Assembly: GCA_015490895.1 (NCBI GenBank)
Contig: WFWY01000079.1
Coordinates: 1-62,498 of the forward strand
Direction of reading: 5' to 3'
DNA from: Thiotrichaceae bacterium
GTDB lineage: Bacteria > Pseudomonadota > Gammaproteobacteria > Thiotrichales > Thiotrichaceae
Length of the DNA: 62,498 nt
Shown here: piece after piece, positions 39,074 through 48,107 of the stretch
Layout of the letters: each line of letters opens with the position of its first letter
Numbering within the stretch: position 1 is the stretch's first letter
Made by a program: the position numbers and the translations under genes
The notes under the pieces: generated by a model
Database searches by the model: none
The model's input: the letters and a program-made list of their open reading frames with translations, nothing else
What the model was told of the DNA's origin: nothing

Positions 39074-40147
39074 CTACCTTTTCCGTGTGAAGTTTCCTTG
39101 TTCCACGTGAAACATCGCAGCCTGGGTATCTGTTTGATCTATGGGTTCTGTACTTGTGATAAACAGTTGTCTTTCCAACTCGTTCACAAACCTCAGGAGT
39201 TTTTTATAGTTACTATGATCTATTTCAGCAGAGAGATCATCTATAGCAATAATCCCTCTGGGCTGGATTGTCAGGCTTTGAGCTACATGTAAAAGAAGGG
39301 ATATGATTTTGTTTTGCCCTCGTGAGGCAGAGGTTGCTGCAGGTTTGCTTTTCAAGGTGATGGTTAAATCGGCAGCATGGATTCCACTCGTTGTTCGGCC
39401 TCTTTTTTTATCTAGATGTTTTTTCCTTTCGTAAAACTGTATAAGGGATTCTGCTTCGAGTATCTGGGAGGAAGGAAAGCCTGTTGTTAAAGTCACCTCT
39501 GGTATATAGCTATAAAGAAAAGAGGGAGTGGTTTCATGCAATGTGTGCTTGAATTGGGCTAGTGCAGCTTTTCTGAAGTTATATATTGGTTCCTGTAACT
39601 GACAAAGCTCGGTGGTTAGATGCTCTATCGCATAATGAAGATCTGGGTGTTTTAATGCCGCATTACGTTGCTTGAGTAAATGATTATACCTCTTCCATAG
39701 TGTGTGAAATTCAGGGTATAGATAGAATGCAATCCAGTCAATGAATCGCCGTCTCCGGGAAGATCCTTCTGTAATGACCTGATACGATAGAGGGTGTACT
39801 ATTGTTACAGGTAGTATTTTACTGAGTCTTGCCTGTGTTTTTATTCTTTTCCGGTTTACCCGAATCTGTGTTTTATGCGGCTGTTTCTCTATTCCTATCC
39901 GGGTATCACCTGTGCTGTCACTATTTATGTTTGCACTGACCAGTAACGCTTTTTTTTCGTATTGTATGACTTCGCTTATTCGGGAGGTTCTAAAGGAGCG
40001 ACCGTATCCCAGAACAGAGAGGGCTTCTATAAAACTGGTTTTACCCGAGCCATTACTTCCCGTTATCAGGTTTACATGTGGGCTAAATTCCAGGTTCGCC
40101 TTTTTGATATTCCGGCAATGCTGAATCGTTAATTCAAGTAGCCTCAT
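39074..40147 (-). CDS. recF: DNA replication and repair protein RecF
   Basis: SMC-like ATPase that helps load RecA at single-strand gaps. The 357 residues match E. coli RecF (357). Walker A is GSNGSGKTSFIEAL (residues about 30-43); the signature motif is the SRGQNKIISLLLHVAQ segment and Walker B is GIIAIDDLSAEID. It sits between dnaN (18 bp upstream) and gyrB. Its last codons contain a second parS site (39099-39114), so the coding sequence doubles as a ParB target. Confidence 0.95.
   Translation of the reverse strand: MRLLELTIQHCRNIKKANLEFSPHVNLITGSNGSGKTSFIEALSVLGYGRSFRTSRISEVIQYEKKALLVSANINSDSTGDTRIGIEKQPHKTQIRVNRKRIKTQARLSKILPVTIVHPLSYQVITEGSSRRRRFIDWIAFYLYPEFHTLWKRYNHLLKQRNAALKHPDLHYAIEHLTTELCQLQEPIYNFRKAALAQFKHTLHETTPSFLYSYIPEVTLTTGFPSSQILEAESLIQFYERKKHLDKKRGRTTSGIHAADLTITLKSKPAATSASRGQNKIISLLLHVAQSLTIQPRGIIAIDDLSAEIDHSNYKKLLRFVNELERQLFITSTEPIDQTDTQAAMFHVEQGNFTRKR
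39099..39114 (+). promoter_or_regulatory. parS centromere site 2 (inside recF)
   Basis: TGTTCCACGTGAAACA matches the parS consensus TGTTNCACGTGAAACA at all positions. It lies within the 3' end of recF, 47 bp from site 1 and in the opposite orientation. Confidence 0.92.
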
Positions 40148-40165
40148 GCACTTTCATTTATCATT

Positions 40166-41275
40166 CTATAACCGAACAGGCATAACCACACTTATGCTTT
40201 CAGGGTTATCAGGGCTAGTGATTAAGCTGCTGGATTCTACATTATTTAATGCAAAGGTAATGCTATCGCCTGATAAATTATTAATAGCGTCCAGTAAGTA
40301 GCTAACATTAAAACCTACTTCAAAATCATCACCGCTGTAATTCAGATCTATTGTTTCTTCTGCAGTTTCTCTTTCTGGATTATTGGAGCGGATCGTTAAA
40401 GTACCTTCGCTTAGCTTCAGCAAAACACCACGGAACTTGTCATTGGAGAGTATCGCAACCCTGGAAAGGGATTCTTTGATCTGTGCACGATCCAGCTCAA
40501 TCGTGTGTTTAGTGTTCGCTGGTATTGCAGCCTCATAATCTGGATATTTTCCATCTATTAATTTAGAGGTGAATCGCACATTTTCTTTTTGCAAGCGAAT
40601 ATGATTATCACTAATTTGAAGTTCTATCTCCTGTTCGCTCTTTTCTGACAGCAATCGTGCTAATTCATGAACTCCTTTCCTTGGAATTATAATACTGAGG
40701 TTACTATCAGTACTGATGTCCGTAATAGCTACACTGCAACACGCTAAGCGATGTCCATCTGTCGCGACTGTTGTTATTCGTCCATCCTGTTGCGTGAGGA
40801 GCATGCCATTTAAATAATACCTCACGTCATGCTGAGCCATGGCATAACCTGTTTGTGATATCACATTCGAAAACAGTGCTTCTTTAAGACGTATGCTATG
40901 GTCAAAGGAGATAGAGTCTAACACTGGGAAGTCATCTGGAGGCAATGTGGATAGCTTAAATATACTTCTCATACTGACAAGCGTGAGTGTGTTTCCTGTC
41001 AGCTCAAGTTCCAGCAGGCTATCTTGAGGAAGTGACTTGCATATATCAAGCAGTTTTTTGGCTGGTGCAGTGACAGATCCGTACTTTTCTATCCCAGTAT
41101 TATCGATATACCCTGATATCTCAGTATCCAGGTCTGTTCCTGTTAGACGCAAGCCTTTTTCAGAGGCTGATATAAGTAAATTCGACAGGACGGGAGAGGT
41201 GGATTTATTTTCGAGTACACCTTGTGTTTTTTCCAGCACTGGTAACAGTGATTCCCGGTTGATAGTTAGCTTCAT
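40166..41275 (-). CDS. dnaN: DNA polymerase III beta clamp
   Basis: Sliding clamp that tethers DNA polymerases. The start is the ATG at 41275 (MKLTINRESLLPVLEKTQGVL), which gives 369 residues against 366 in E. coli. An in-frame ATG at 41338 would add 21 residues of no family character inside the DnaA-box region. The three clamp domains and the C-terminal PVRL (E. coli MPMRL) are present. It is 242 bp downstream of dnaA, an unusually long gap that may have a regulatory or origin function. Confidence 0.96.
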   Translation of the reverse strand: MKLTINRESLLPVLEKTQGVLENKSTSPVLSNLLISASEKGLRLTGTDLDTEISGYIDNTGIEKYGSVTAPAKKLLDICKSLPQDSLLELELTGNTLTLVSMRSIFKLSTLPPDDFPVLDSISFDHSIRLKEALFSNVISQTGYAMAQHDVRYYLNGMLLTQQDGRITTVATDGHRLACCSVAITDISTDSNLSIIIPRKGVHELARLLSEKSEQEIELQISDNHIRLQKENVRFTSKLIDGKYPDYEAAIPANTKHTIELDRAQIKESLSRVAILSNDKFRGVLLKLSEGTLTIRSNNPERETAEETIDLNYSGDDFEVGFNVSYLLDAINNLSGDSITFALNNVESSSLITSPDNPESISVVMPVRL

Positions 41276-41323
41276 AATTAACTTTTTATATATGATAGTA
41301 GTAGTAATAGGTTGATGCTGATA

Positions 41324-41464
41324 CTGTGTGTAACTCACTATGTTAGCGATACACTTACCTTTTTTTTCCTTTCATACAGGTTTTTTTGGTGTATAAGTGT
41401 AATGCTTGTTGTGCATGTCCTGTGTATAACTTGGTGTTTGAATATTATCCCTCTTTTTTCCACA
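41324..41464. promoter_or_regulatory. DnaA-box cluster between dnaA and dnaN
   Basis: Against the consensus TGTGNATAA (or its complement TTATNCACA) the gap holds one perfect box, TGTGTATAA (41421-41429). It also holds three one-mismatch boxes: TGTGTGTAA (41324-41332), GGTGTATAA (41388-41396) and TTTTCCACA (41456-41464). T-rich tracts lie between them. This may be an origin, a DnaA autoregulatory site or the dnaN promoter region. Confidence 0.55.
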
Positions 41465-41517
41465 GTTTATAACGTTCTTTGTGTACAGCGGTATTGTTGC
41501 TCTTGCTTGCGTGCTTA

Positions 41518-42885
41518 TTACGTGGTTAATGAGCGTCTCAGTATTCTATATGCCTCTTCCATTATAACATCCTCTTTTACCTGTTTATTCATAGTCTTAT
41601 GTGCATGTAGAACTGTGGTATGGTCTCTGTTTCCGAAATATTTACCTATCTCGGGAAGGCTATGTTGGGTGAGCTGTTTGGATAGATACATCGCAAGTTG
41701 ACGGGGCCGGGTAACTGCCCGTGCACGGCTTTTGGATTCCAGATCTGAGACTCTAATATTAAAGTAGTCAGCAACACCCTTTTTTATGGTGGGGATTGTT
41801 ACCATCTTGTCCTGACTAGCGAGCTGGTCACGTAGTGCTTCCTGTACGAAGTCCAGGGATATGTCTGTCTGGTTTCGGAAGTTCACTGTGGCGATGAGTT
41901 TGCGTAATGCACCTTCCAGATCCCGGATGTTGGATTTGAAGCGTTGGGCAATAAAAAAAGCAACATCATTGGGAAGTAGTAAGCCGGATTCCTCTCCTTT
42001 TTTACGTAATATAGCGACACGAGTTTCCAGATCAGGGGGTTCTATAGCAACACTTAGCCCCCAGCTGAAGCGTGATTTTAATCGGGCATCTATACCTTCG
42101 ACATCGCGTGGGAAACGGTCGCTGGTTAATATTATCTGCTTGTTGCCTTCCAGCAGAGCATTGAAGGTATGAAAAAACTCCTCCATAGTACGTTCTTTAT
42201 TGGCAAAAAACTGAATATCGTCAATCAGCAGGGCATCGACTGACCGGTAATATTGTTTGAACTTTTCCATTCTGTTGGTACGTAAGGCGGATACCATATC
42301 ATTAACGAAAGCTTCTGAATGGAGGTAGACGACCGTGGCATCAGGGGTATTGCTTAATATATGATTACCTACGGCATGCATTAGGTGTGTTTTTCCAAGA
42401 CCCACACCTCCATAAATGAAAAGAGGATTATATGAATGTCCTGGATTATCCCCTATCTGCATTGATGCTGCACGTGCCAGCTGATTGGACTTCCCTTCTA
42501 CGAAGTTATCAAAGACCATTTTTCGATTGAGTGAGTTGGTAAATTTCCCCTGTTTTTCTGGGGGGATAAGAGGCTCTTTTTGTTGGTCTGGCAGTGGTTG
42601 GGGGGGATGTTTTTCTGATGTTCCGTTAACAGCTGTTTGGGTGTTCATCACTTCTGTGCCTATTTGCAATATGACATCGTACTCATGGTTGCCACTGAGT
42701 TGACGCGCATGTTCGACGATAAGTGGGATATACTGCTCGTGGACATGTTGTAGTACTAATGGATTGGGAGCCAGCAAATAAAGGCCATGTGTTTTTTCAC
42801 GTGCATGTAGAGGTAATAGCCAGGTATTTATATCAGAGTCAGAGAGTTGCCTCTCTAAGCGTTTTAGACACTCAGACCAGAGCAT
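41518..42885 (-). CDS. dnaA: Chromosomal replication initiator DnaA
   Basis: Binds DnaA boxes and melts the origin. The 455 residues match the family (E. coli 467). Domain I is at the N-terminus (LWSECLKRLERQLSDSDINTW) and a short variable linker follows. The AAA+ domain has Walker A GGVGLGKTHLMHAVG and Walker B LLIDDIQFFANKERT. The C-terminal DNA-binding domain has the signature GNRDHTTVLHAHKTMNK. Upstream on the minus strand a possible promoter (CTGAAA, 16 bases, TATTAT) lies around 42930-42960. Unlike most gammaproteobacteria, rpmH does not lie upstream; an unrelated divergent gene does. Confidence 0.97.
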   Translation of the reverse strand: MLWSECLKRLERQLSDSDINTWLLPLHAREKTHGLYLLAPNPLVLQHVHEQYIPLIVEHARQLSGNHEYDVILQIGTEVMNTQTAVNGTSEKHPPQPLPDQQKEPLIPPEKQGKFTNSLNRKMVFDNFVEGKSNQLARAASMQIGDNPGHSYNPLFIYGGVGLGKTHLMHAVGNHILSNTPDATVVYLHSEAFVNDMVSALRTNRMEKFKQYYRSVDALLIDDIQFFANKERTMEEFFHTFNALLEGNKQIILTSDRFPRDVEGIDARLKSRFSWGLSVAIEPPDLETRVAILRKKGEESGLLLPNDVAFFIAQRFKSNIRDLEGALRKLIATVNFRNQTDISLDFVQEALRDQLASQDKMVTIPTIKKGVADYFNIRVSDLESKSRARAVTRPRQLAMYLSKQLTQHSLPEIGKYFGNRDHTTVLHAHKTMNKQVKEDVIMEEAYRILRRSLTT

Positions 42886-43134
42886 AGAAAGTTACCTTGA
42901 AAAATACAAATGGGGGGAACAAGTATAGCGTATAATAGCCATCTGGATATAGTTTTCAGGGTCGATTTATTAATATTTAATCACCTGCTTAACGAAAATT
43001 CTCTCTAAAATATCAATAAGATAAATACTATCCGTTGGTTAGGGAAATGAGTTAAGAGTTCGCTAGAAAAAAACCTTGTGAGTGATCAATTAACGGTGAC
43101 TAAAATAAAAACAAGTGATGGAAAGGCATAATAT

Positions 43135-43656
43135 ATGTTTACTCTTATGGATGTATTTATGCATAAATTTAGTCAGAAAAAGGTACTTTGGCTGACAGGT
43201 TTGTTACTGATAGTTGCTTCGATTATTGCGTTTCAGACAGGTGGGCAGGTAGAGGATAACTCGCCGCATGCGGAACAGCAATGGCATCACCTGCTCAAGC
43301 AAAAAGACAGCATTCGTTTACACTGGTTGCGTACTCTTAATCCCTTTATCCGTAAAACCGAAGGAGGGTTGGTATGGAATAATAAGCGTCAGCAAGGCGT
43401 GATGCGCTTCGTCAATTTACCACGTGCAAAAACGGAGCAAAACTATCACCTCTGGATCTATGACTTATACCAGCCACAGGAAAAGCCGGTATCTGCAAGT
43501 GTTTTCCGTCTTAAAAAGGGAACCGGGAATAGCTATTATGTTGCTTTTGAACCAGAGAAACCGGTACGCTCACCCTATAAGTTTCTGCTAACATTGGAAA
43601 ATGAGGGTGATGAGCGTTTTTCCAAATCACAAAGTTTGCTGTTAGCTCAACCTTAA
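43135..43656 (+). CDS. RskA C-terminal-like membrane-anchored protein
   Basis: A 173-residue protein with one N-terminal membrane helix (VLWLTGLLLIVASIIAF, residues about 20-36) and a periplasmic beta-rich domain. The domain matches the C-terminal (sensor) part of RskA-type anti-sigma factors: GGLVWNNKRQQGVMRFVNLP, YHLWIYD and a final VRSPYKFLLTLENEGD. The cytoplasmic zinc anti-sigma domain is absent and no sigma-factor gene is adjacent, so it is probably not an anti-sigma factor. A ribosome-binding site (ggaaagg) precedes the ATG at 43135. It is divergent from dnaA across a 249-bp AT-rich gap. Confidence 0.65.
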   Translation: MFTLMDVFMHKFSQKKVLWLTGLLLIVASIIAFQTGGQVEDNSPHAEQQWHHLLKQKDSIRLHWLRTLNPFIRKTEGGLVWNNKRQQGVMRFVNLPRAKTEQNYHLWIYDLYQPQEKPVSASVFRLKKGTGNSYYVAFEPEKPVRSPYKFLLTLENEGDERFSKSQSLLLAQP

Positions 43657-43665
43657 AACGGAAGC

Positions 43666-44361
43666 CTACTGAACAGGTAGTCGGGATCGCAGCTCCTCTT
43701 TATCGTACCACCACTCCCCTTCGACAATAGCTTCCAGTATTTGAGCCATGCGAGGCAGGAATTTTTCAGGATCATTCAGTTCCAGTTTCATCATCCAGCC
43801 ATTCATCTGTGACTGATCCTTGACGTTACTATGACGCTCAGCCACTTTACTTAACATGCTGCTGGTAAGGAACATGGTGCTTTCCCGTTTTTCATCTTGC
43901 AGTCGCAGGTCCGCTATATAATGAGCTGTTGCTGCTGCAACGGCAGCACCATCGGAGGTAGCGGGTGTATCTTCGATGAGATTGTTCAGCATGATAATGG
44001 AAAGCTCCGGGTCAATTGGATACGTCACAGCCAGCCACAAGCCATTCCCCAGTGCTGTAACAGCAGCGGGAAGTTCAGTTCGATAGAGTGTGTCGCTGGC
44101 ACGCACGGCGCCCTCCCATTCACTTTGCTCCATAAAGAGGAGAAAGGATTCCTTGGCATATCCCCAGGCTGCTTCAGGCATTCCCGGTTCAGCAATTTCC
44201 AGCATTATATCGGCAACTTCCAGCTGAAGTTCTGCCCGCTCAAGTGGTGGCGTATCCAGTTTCATTTGTTGAAGCAGTGCTTGCTTCTCTTGCAGCGTCT
44301 GGGCAAGAAACTGTCTGGTTTCTTCAGCTGCTGTGAATTCAATAGGTGTATGGTCTGTCAT
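43666..44361 (-). CDS. Conserved-looking helical protein, unknown function
   Basis: A 231-residue acidic soluble protein without signal peptide. Its helical, Leu/Ala/Glu-rich pattern (residues about 10-120) resembles TPR-like repeat folds, but no repeat is clear. The end is aromatic and charged (GEWWYDKEELRSRLP). It is the second gene after the Rieske ferredoxin in the same direction (36-bp gap), so the two may be co-transcribed and functionally linked. I do not recognise the family. It converges on the RskA-like gene with only 9 bp between the ends. Confidence 0.6.
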   Translation of the reverse strand: MTDHTPIEFTAAEETRQFLAQTLQEKQALLQQMKLDTPPLERAELQLEVADIMLEIAEPGMPEAAWGYAKESFLLFMEQSEWEGAVRASDTLYRTELPAAVTALGNGLWLAVTYPIDPELSIIMLNNLIEDTPATSDGAAVAAATAHYIADLRLQDEKRESTMFLTSSMLSKVAERHSNVKDQSQMNGWMMKLELNDPEKFLPRMAQILEAIVEGEWWYDKEELRSRLPVQ

Positions 44362-44397
44362 GAAGATGTCCGTAGTGATCGTAAAAAGGTAGTCGGG

Positions 44398-44733
44398 TTA
44401 ATTAGATTCCACTTCAATGAGGACTTGTTTATCCTGGATAATTGTTTTATAGGTGGTCAGGCTGGTTTCAGCCGGCTCAGCAGTGGCGGCACCGGTGATG
44501 ACATTGAAGCGACCACCATGCAACGAGCATTCCACTTCGTTACCTTTCAGGCAGCCGAGGTAGAGTGAAGCATCTTCGTGTGTGCATATATCATCCACGG
44601 TATAAAAAGCACCATCGACATTGCAGACTAATAGTGTCTTGCCAGCGGCAGTGATACGCTTCATCTTTCCGGGTTTGATATCGTCCGTCGTACCTATAAT
44701 GATCAGTGAGGTTTTAGGAGAATGTTCAGTCAT
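44398..44733 (-). CDS. Rieske [2Fe-2S] ferredoxin
   Basis: A 111-residue soluble ferredoxin. The cluster ligands are Cys50 and His52 in DICTHED and Cys69 and His72 in CSLHGG, the standard CxH...CxxH spacing of oxygenase-type Rieske ferredoxins (NirD/BphF-like). No oxygenase or reductase partner is adjacent. Its start overlaps the start of the divergent gene at 44722 by 12 bases, so the two 5' ends and their promoters interlock. It probably passes electrons to an unknown redox enzyme; the gene at 43666 is the best candidate partner. Confidence 0.85.
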   Translation of the reverse strand: MTEHSPKTSLIIIGTTDDIKPGKMKRITAAGKTLLVCNVDGAFYTVDDICTHEDASLYLGCLKGNEVECSLHGGRFNVITGAATAEPAETSLTTYKTIIQDKQVLIEVESN

Positions 44734-45636
44734 AAAAATCCTGTTAAAAAGGTCTGGATTATAGGCTACGGAGATATAGGCCGTAGAGTCGCTGACTTAT
44801 ACCAGATACGTGGCGTTCAAACCAGTATCACTGTTCGCAGTAAGGAATCCTGCCAGGCTGCAAGAAAAAAGCATCACTTACACACCGTACGTCTGGATCT
44901 GGATGAAGGTGATTTGACAGCACTCGTACGTTTACGAAATGACAGGCTGCAGGGTGTCACAGATATTTTTTACTTTGTACCTCCTCCCCGGCAGGGGAAA
45001 AAAGACTATCGTCTTTCTCGGTTTTTGGAAGTGCTAGGAGCTATTCCTCAGCGTATCGTCTTGATTAGCACAACGGGTGTGTACGGTGATTGTAAGGGCT
45101 GTTGGGTGGATGAAACGCAGCCACTTGCGCCTCGGGTCGAGAGAGCCTGGCGCAGAGTGGATGCAGAACGACAGTTACAAGCCTGGGCCAAAGAACATCA
45201 GCGGGAATATATTATTTTACGGGTTCCAGGGATATATGCCGCAGACCGTTTGCCATTAGCCCGGATAAAAAAAGGCTGGCCTGTAGTCAATGAAGCCGAA
45301 TCACCCTGGACCAACCGTATTCATGCTGATGATTTGGCAATGGCTTGCTATTTATCTATGAACTCCACCGAGCAGAATGAAATTTTCAATATCAGTGATG
45401 GTAACCCCTCCACAATGACAGCTTACTTTAACCAGGTAGCAGATGCTGTTGGTTTGCCTCGTCCACCACAAATCAGTTTACATCAGGCACAAGAACAACT
45501 TAGCCGGGGTATGCTTAGCTATATCAAGGAGTCGCGTAAAATCAACAATCAAAAAATGCTGGACAGGTTAGGTATTTCATTACGCTACCCTTGTCTGGAT
45601 GATGGGCTAAAAGCGCTAGGGGGTGATTTCCCCTAA
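44722..45636 (+). CDS. NAD(P)-binding SDR/epimerase family protein (YeeZ-like)
   Basis: A 304-residue Rossmann-fold protein of the extended short-chain dehydrogenase superfamily. The cofactor motif is GYGDIGRRVADLYQ (residues about 15-28). The region ISTTGVYGDCKGCWVDE corresponds to the catalytic TSxxYG area and is close to E. coli YeeZ. The C-terminal half shows epimerase-type motifs (NRIHADDLAMAC, FNISDGNPSTM). The substrate is unknown. The start overlaps the Rieske gene on the other strand. Confidence 0.8.
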   Translation: MFSHKNPVKKVWIIGYGDIGRRVADLYQIRGVQTSITVRSKESCQAARKKHHLHTVRLDLDEGDLTALVRLRNDRLQGVTDIFYFVPPPRQGKKDYRLSRFLEVLGAIPQRIVLISTTGVYGDCKGCWVDETQPLAPRVERAWRRVDAERQLQAWAKEHQREYIILRVPGIYAADRLPLARIKKGWPVVNEAESPWTNRIHADDLAMACYLSMNSTEQNEIFNISDGNPSTMTAYFNQVADAVGLPRPPQISLHQAQEQLSRGMLSYIKESRKINNQKMLDRLGISLRYPCLDDGLKALGGDFP

Positions 45637-45653
45637 TGTTTGTTTTAGTAATG

Positions 45654-45681
45654 CTTGAAAAATTTAAGCATCACCCCATTA
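45654..45681 (+). promoter_or_regulatory. Sigma-32 heat-shock promoter of htpG
   Basis: A CTTGAAA -35 (45654-45660) and CCCCATTA -10 (45674-45681) are separated by 13 bases, which matches the RpoH consensus CTTGAAA-N13-CCCCATNT closely. It is about 115 bp upstream of the htpG start and points toward it. Confidence 0.88.
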
Positions 45682-45795
45682 TTTAGCCATTTCCAGTATC
45701 ACGAGCCAAGCCACAATTATACTGGCAGATATCCAAAATGGCATGTGGCAAGTGGCTAGTACTCCTTAAAATCAGGAAGAACAGGATGAGATATT

Positions 45796-47706
45796 ATGAC
45801 TAAAGTAAAAAAGAAAGATACCAAAAATGGTAAAGAAACCATGCAGTTTCAGACAGAGGTTGATCAACTATTACATTTGATGATTCACTCTCTGTATTCG
45901 AATAAGGAAATTTTCCTCCGGGAGTTAATATCCAATGCTGCAGATGCTTGTGACAAGCTTCGTTTCGAAGCGCTTTCCGAAGAGTCACTCTATGAAGGGG
46001 ACAGTGATCTGAGGATAGAAATTGAAGCAGATGAGAAAGCCGGCACAATCACGATCAGGGATAACGGTATTGGGATGAGTCGCGACGAAGTCGTTACCAA
46101 TATTGGTACCATTGCCAAATCAGGAACCAAGGAGTTTATTCAGAAGCTGAGTGAAGAACAGAGTAAAGACTCGAATATGATCGGCCAGTTTGGTGTAGGG
46201 TTCTATTCTTCTTTTATTGTCGCGGACAAGGTGACAGTAATAACACGTCGCGCAGGTGAAGAAGCTACGGCAGGGACTCGTTGGGAGTCAGACGGGCAAT
46301 CAGGTTATACTATCGAAGCAACAGAAAAAACAGCGCGTGGTACTGAAATCATTCTGCACCTGAAAGAGGAAGAAAAGTCATTGGCCAATGACTGGCAGAT
46401 TCGCAGCATTATCGCCAAATACTCGGATCATATCTCGGTTCCCATTAAAATGCATAAACAGGATGAAGAGGGTAAGGCGACAGATGAGTGGGAGGTAGTT
46501 AACAAGGCCAGTGCCCTGTGGCGGCGTCCCAGGAATGAAATCAAGGATGAGGAGTATAAGGAATTTTACAAGCATGTTGCCCATGACTGGCAGGATCCTT
46601 TAGCCTGGGTACATAATCGGGTTGAAGGCAAACTGGAGTATACCTCCCTTTTATATATACCCTCCAAGGCACCTATGGATTTGTGGGATGCCCAGGCAAA
46701 AATAACAGGAATCAAATTATATGTGCAGCGCGTCTTTATTATGGATGACTCTGAACATTTGATGCCACGATACCTGCGCTTTGTCAAAGGCGTACTGGAC
46801 TCCAACGACCTGCCGTTGAATGTTTCACGAGAGATTTTGCAAAGTAATCGCGTGATTGACAGTATGCGTAAATCTTCCACCAAGAAAATATTGGGGTTAC
46901 TACAGAACATTGCCAACAATGATCAGGAGAAGTATCAGATATTCTGGAATGAATTTGGTAATGTGCTGAAAGAAGGGCCAGGTGAGGATATTGCCAATAA
47001 GGAAGCGATCGCAAAACTGTTACGTTTTTCATCGACACACAATGATAGTGAAACGCAGGATATTTCCTTGCAAGATTATGTTTCACGGATGAAAGAAGGT
47101 CAGGAAAAAATCTACTATATTACGGCAGACTCATTCTCTGCGGCTAAAAACAGTCCACATCTGGAAGTCTTTCGCAAGAAAGGTCTGGAAGTATTATTAC
47201 TACATGACCGTGTAGACGAATGGCTAGTGAGTCACTTGCATGAATTCGATGGTAAAGCCTTACAATCAGTTGCCAAGGGCGAGCTGGACTTAAGCAAGTT
47301 TGATAGTGAAGAAGATAAAGCGGAGCTTAAAAAAGCAGAAAAAGAAGCCCAAAGTATTATCAAGCGGCTAAAGAAAAAACTTGGTGACAAGGTTGAAGAT
47401 GTCAGGGTATCCCATCGCCTGACAAACTCACCTTCTTGTATCGTGTTGAATGAACAGGATATGGCGCTATATATGCAGCAATTAATGAAGCAGGCAGGGC
47501 ACGAAATGCCCTCTAACAAGCCGGTACTCGAGATTAACCCGACGCATCCTGTGATCAAACGCATGGAAAAAGAAAAAGATGAGCAGCATTTTTCTGACTG
47601 GTCAGATATTTTATTTGATCAGGCCATCCTTGCTGAAGGTGGGCAGTTGGAGGATCCTGCCGGTTTTGTTAGCAAGCTGAATAAGATGATGCTGGATATC
47701 CAGTAA
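45796..47706 (+). CDS. htpG: Molecular chaperone HtpG (Hsp90)
   Basis: Bacterial Hsp90, an ATP-dependent dimeric chaperone of the cytoplasm. The 636 residues are close to E. coli (624). The N-terminal GHKL ATPase has [28 protein letters not shown] and [17 protein letters not shown]. The middle domain has [11 protein letters not shown] and the [11 protein letters not shown] catalytic loop, followed by the dimerisation domain. The first 14 residues are a Lys-rich extension that E. coli lacks. A sigma-32 promoter lies upstream, so it is heat induced. Confidence 0.98.
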   Translation: MTKVKKKDTKNGKETMQFQTEVDQLLHLMIHSLYSNKEIFLRELISNAADACDKLRFEALSEESLYEGDSDLRIEIEADEKAGTITIRDNGIGMSRDEVVTNIGTIAKSGTKEFIQKLSEEQSKDSNMIGQFGVGFYSSFIVADKVTVITRRAGEEATAGTRWESDGQSGYTIEATEKTARGTEIILHLKEEEKSLANDWQIRSIIAKYSDHISVPIKMHKQDEEGKATDEWEVVNKASALWRRPRNEIKDEEYKEFYKHVAHDWQDPLAWVHNRVEGKLEYTSLLYIPSKAPMDLWDAQAKITGIKLYVQRVFIMDDSEHLMPRYLRFVKGVLDSNDLPLNVSREILQSNRVIDSMRKSSTKKILGLLQNIANNDQEKYQIFWNEFGNVLKEGPGEDIANKEAIAKLLRFSSTHNDSETQDISLQDYVSRMKEGQEKIYYITADSFSAAKNSPHLEVFRKKGLEVLLLHDRVDEWLVSHLHEFDGKALQSVAKGELDLSKFDSEEDKAELKKAEKEAQSIIKRLKKKLGDKVEDVRVSHRLTNSPSCIVLNEQDMALYMQQLMKQAGHEMPSNKPVLEINPTHPVIKRMEKEKDEQHFSDWSDILFDQAILAEGGQLEDPAGFVSKLNKMMLDIQ

Positions 47707-48107
47707 TCACTCAACTGGTAGCAAACAAACAGAACGGGACTTTTGCACGAAAGATATAGTAATGGATTTAAATGACTTGAATCCCCTACTCCTCTCTATT
47801 TCTTAGCAGAAACAGAGGAAACCAGGCTTATTTACCCCGCCATCCTTTCATGTAAAAGTCTCTAAAAATTTATGTAACTACTCACTCACCCTCTATTTTT
47901 ACCAATAGCTGCCTCACCCTCACCTACAGGGACGATGCAGGTGAAGAGCGATAGCAGGATGTGGAAACTTTGAAAGTGCTCATTTATGTTTATAAACTAG
48001 GCGCTTTCGCCTTGCTCACGGACAGCAGGAGGGCAGTTCGAGCTGTTACGGATTATGCTGAGTAGTTACAAACTCAAGAGCAAAACAATGTGTTTTTCCC
48101 GTGAGCA
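47707..48107. other. Gap after htpG
   Basis: No coding frame is supported. The right half is occupied by a 198-bp inverted-repeat element (47873-48070). The first 165 bases show no clear feature; a terminator for htpG is not obvious. Confidence 0.5.
47873..48070. mobile_element. Family-C inverted-repeat element (MITE-like)
   Basis: A 198-bp non-coding stretch bounded by a perfect 12-bp inverted repeat (TGTAACTACTCA at 47873-47884, TGAGTAGTTACA at 48059-48070). Inside, small hairpins are visible (AGGCG-cttt-CGCCT and TCACCT...AGGTGA). It has no coding capacity, and no other copy is recognised in this window. A non-autonomous transposon is the likeliest explanation; a structured RNA is the alternative. 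Confidence 0.55.

Noticed and set aside
43135-43656. Anti-sigma factor
   Set aside because: Only the periplasmic RskA-like domain is present, without the cytoplasmic zinc domain or a neighbouring sigma factor.
43897-44568. Plus-strand 223-codon frame
   Set aside because: It is antisense to the Rieske and helical-protein genes, both of which have better support; its composition is atypical.
46818-46827. parS half-site in htpG (tgtttcacga)
   Set aside because: Only the first half matches; the second half diverges, as does a similar half-site near 47080.
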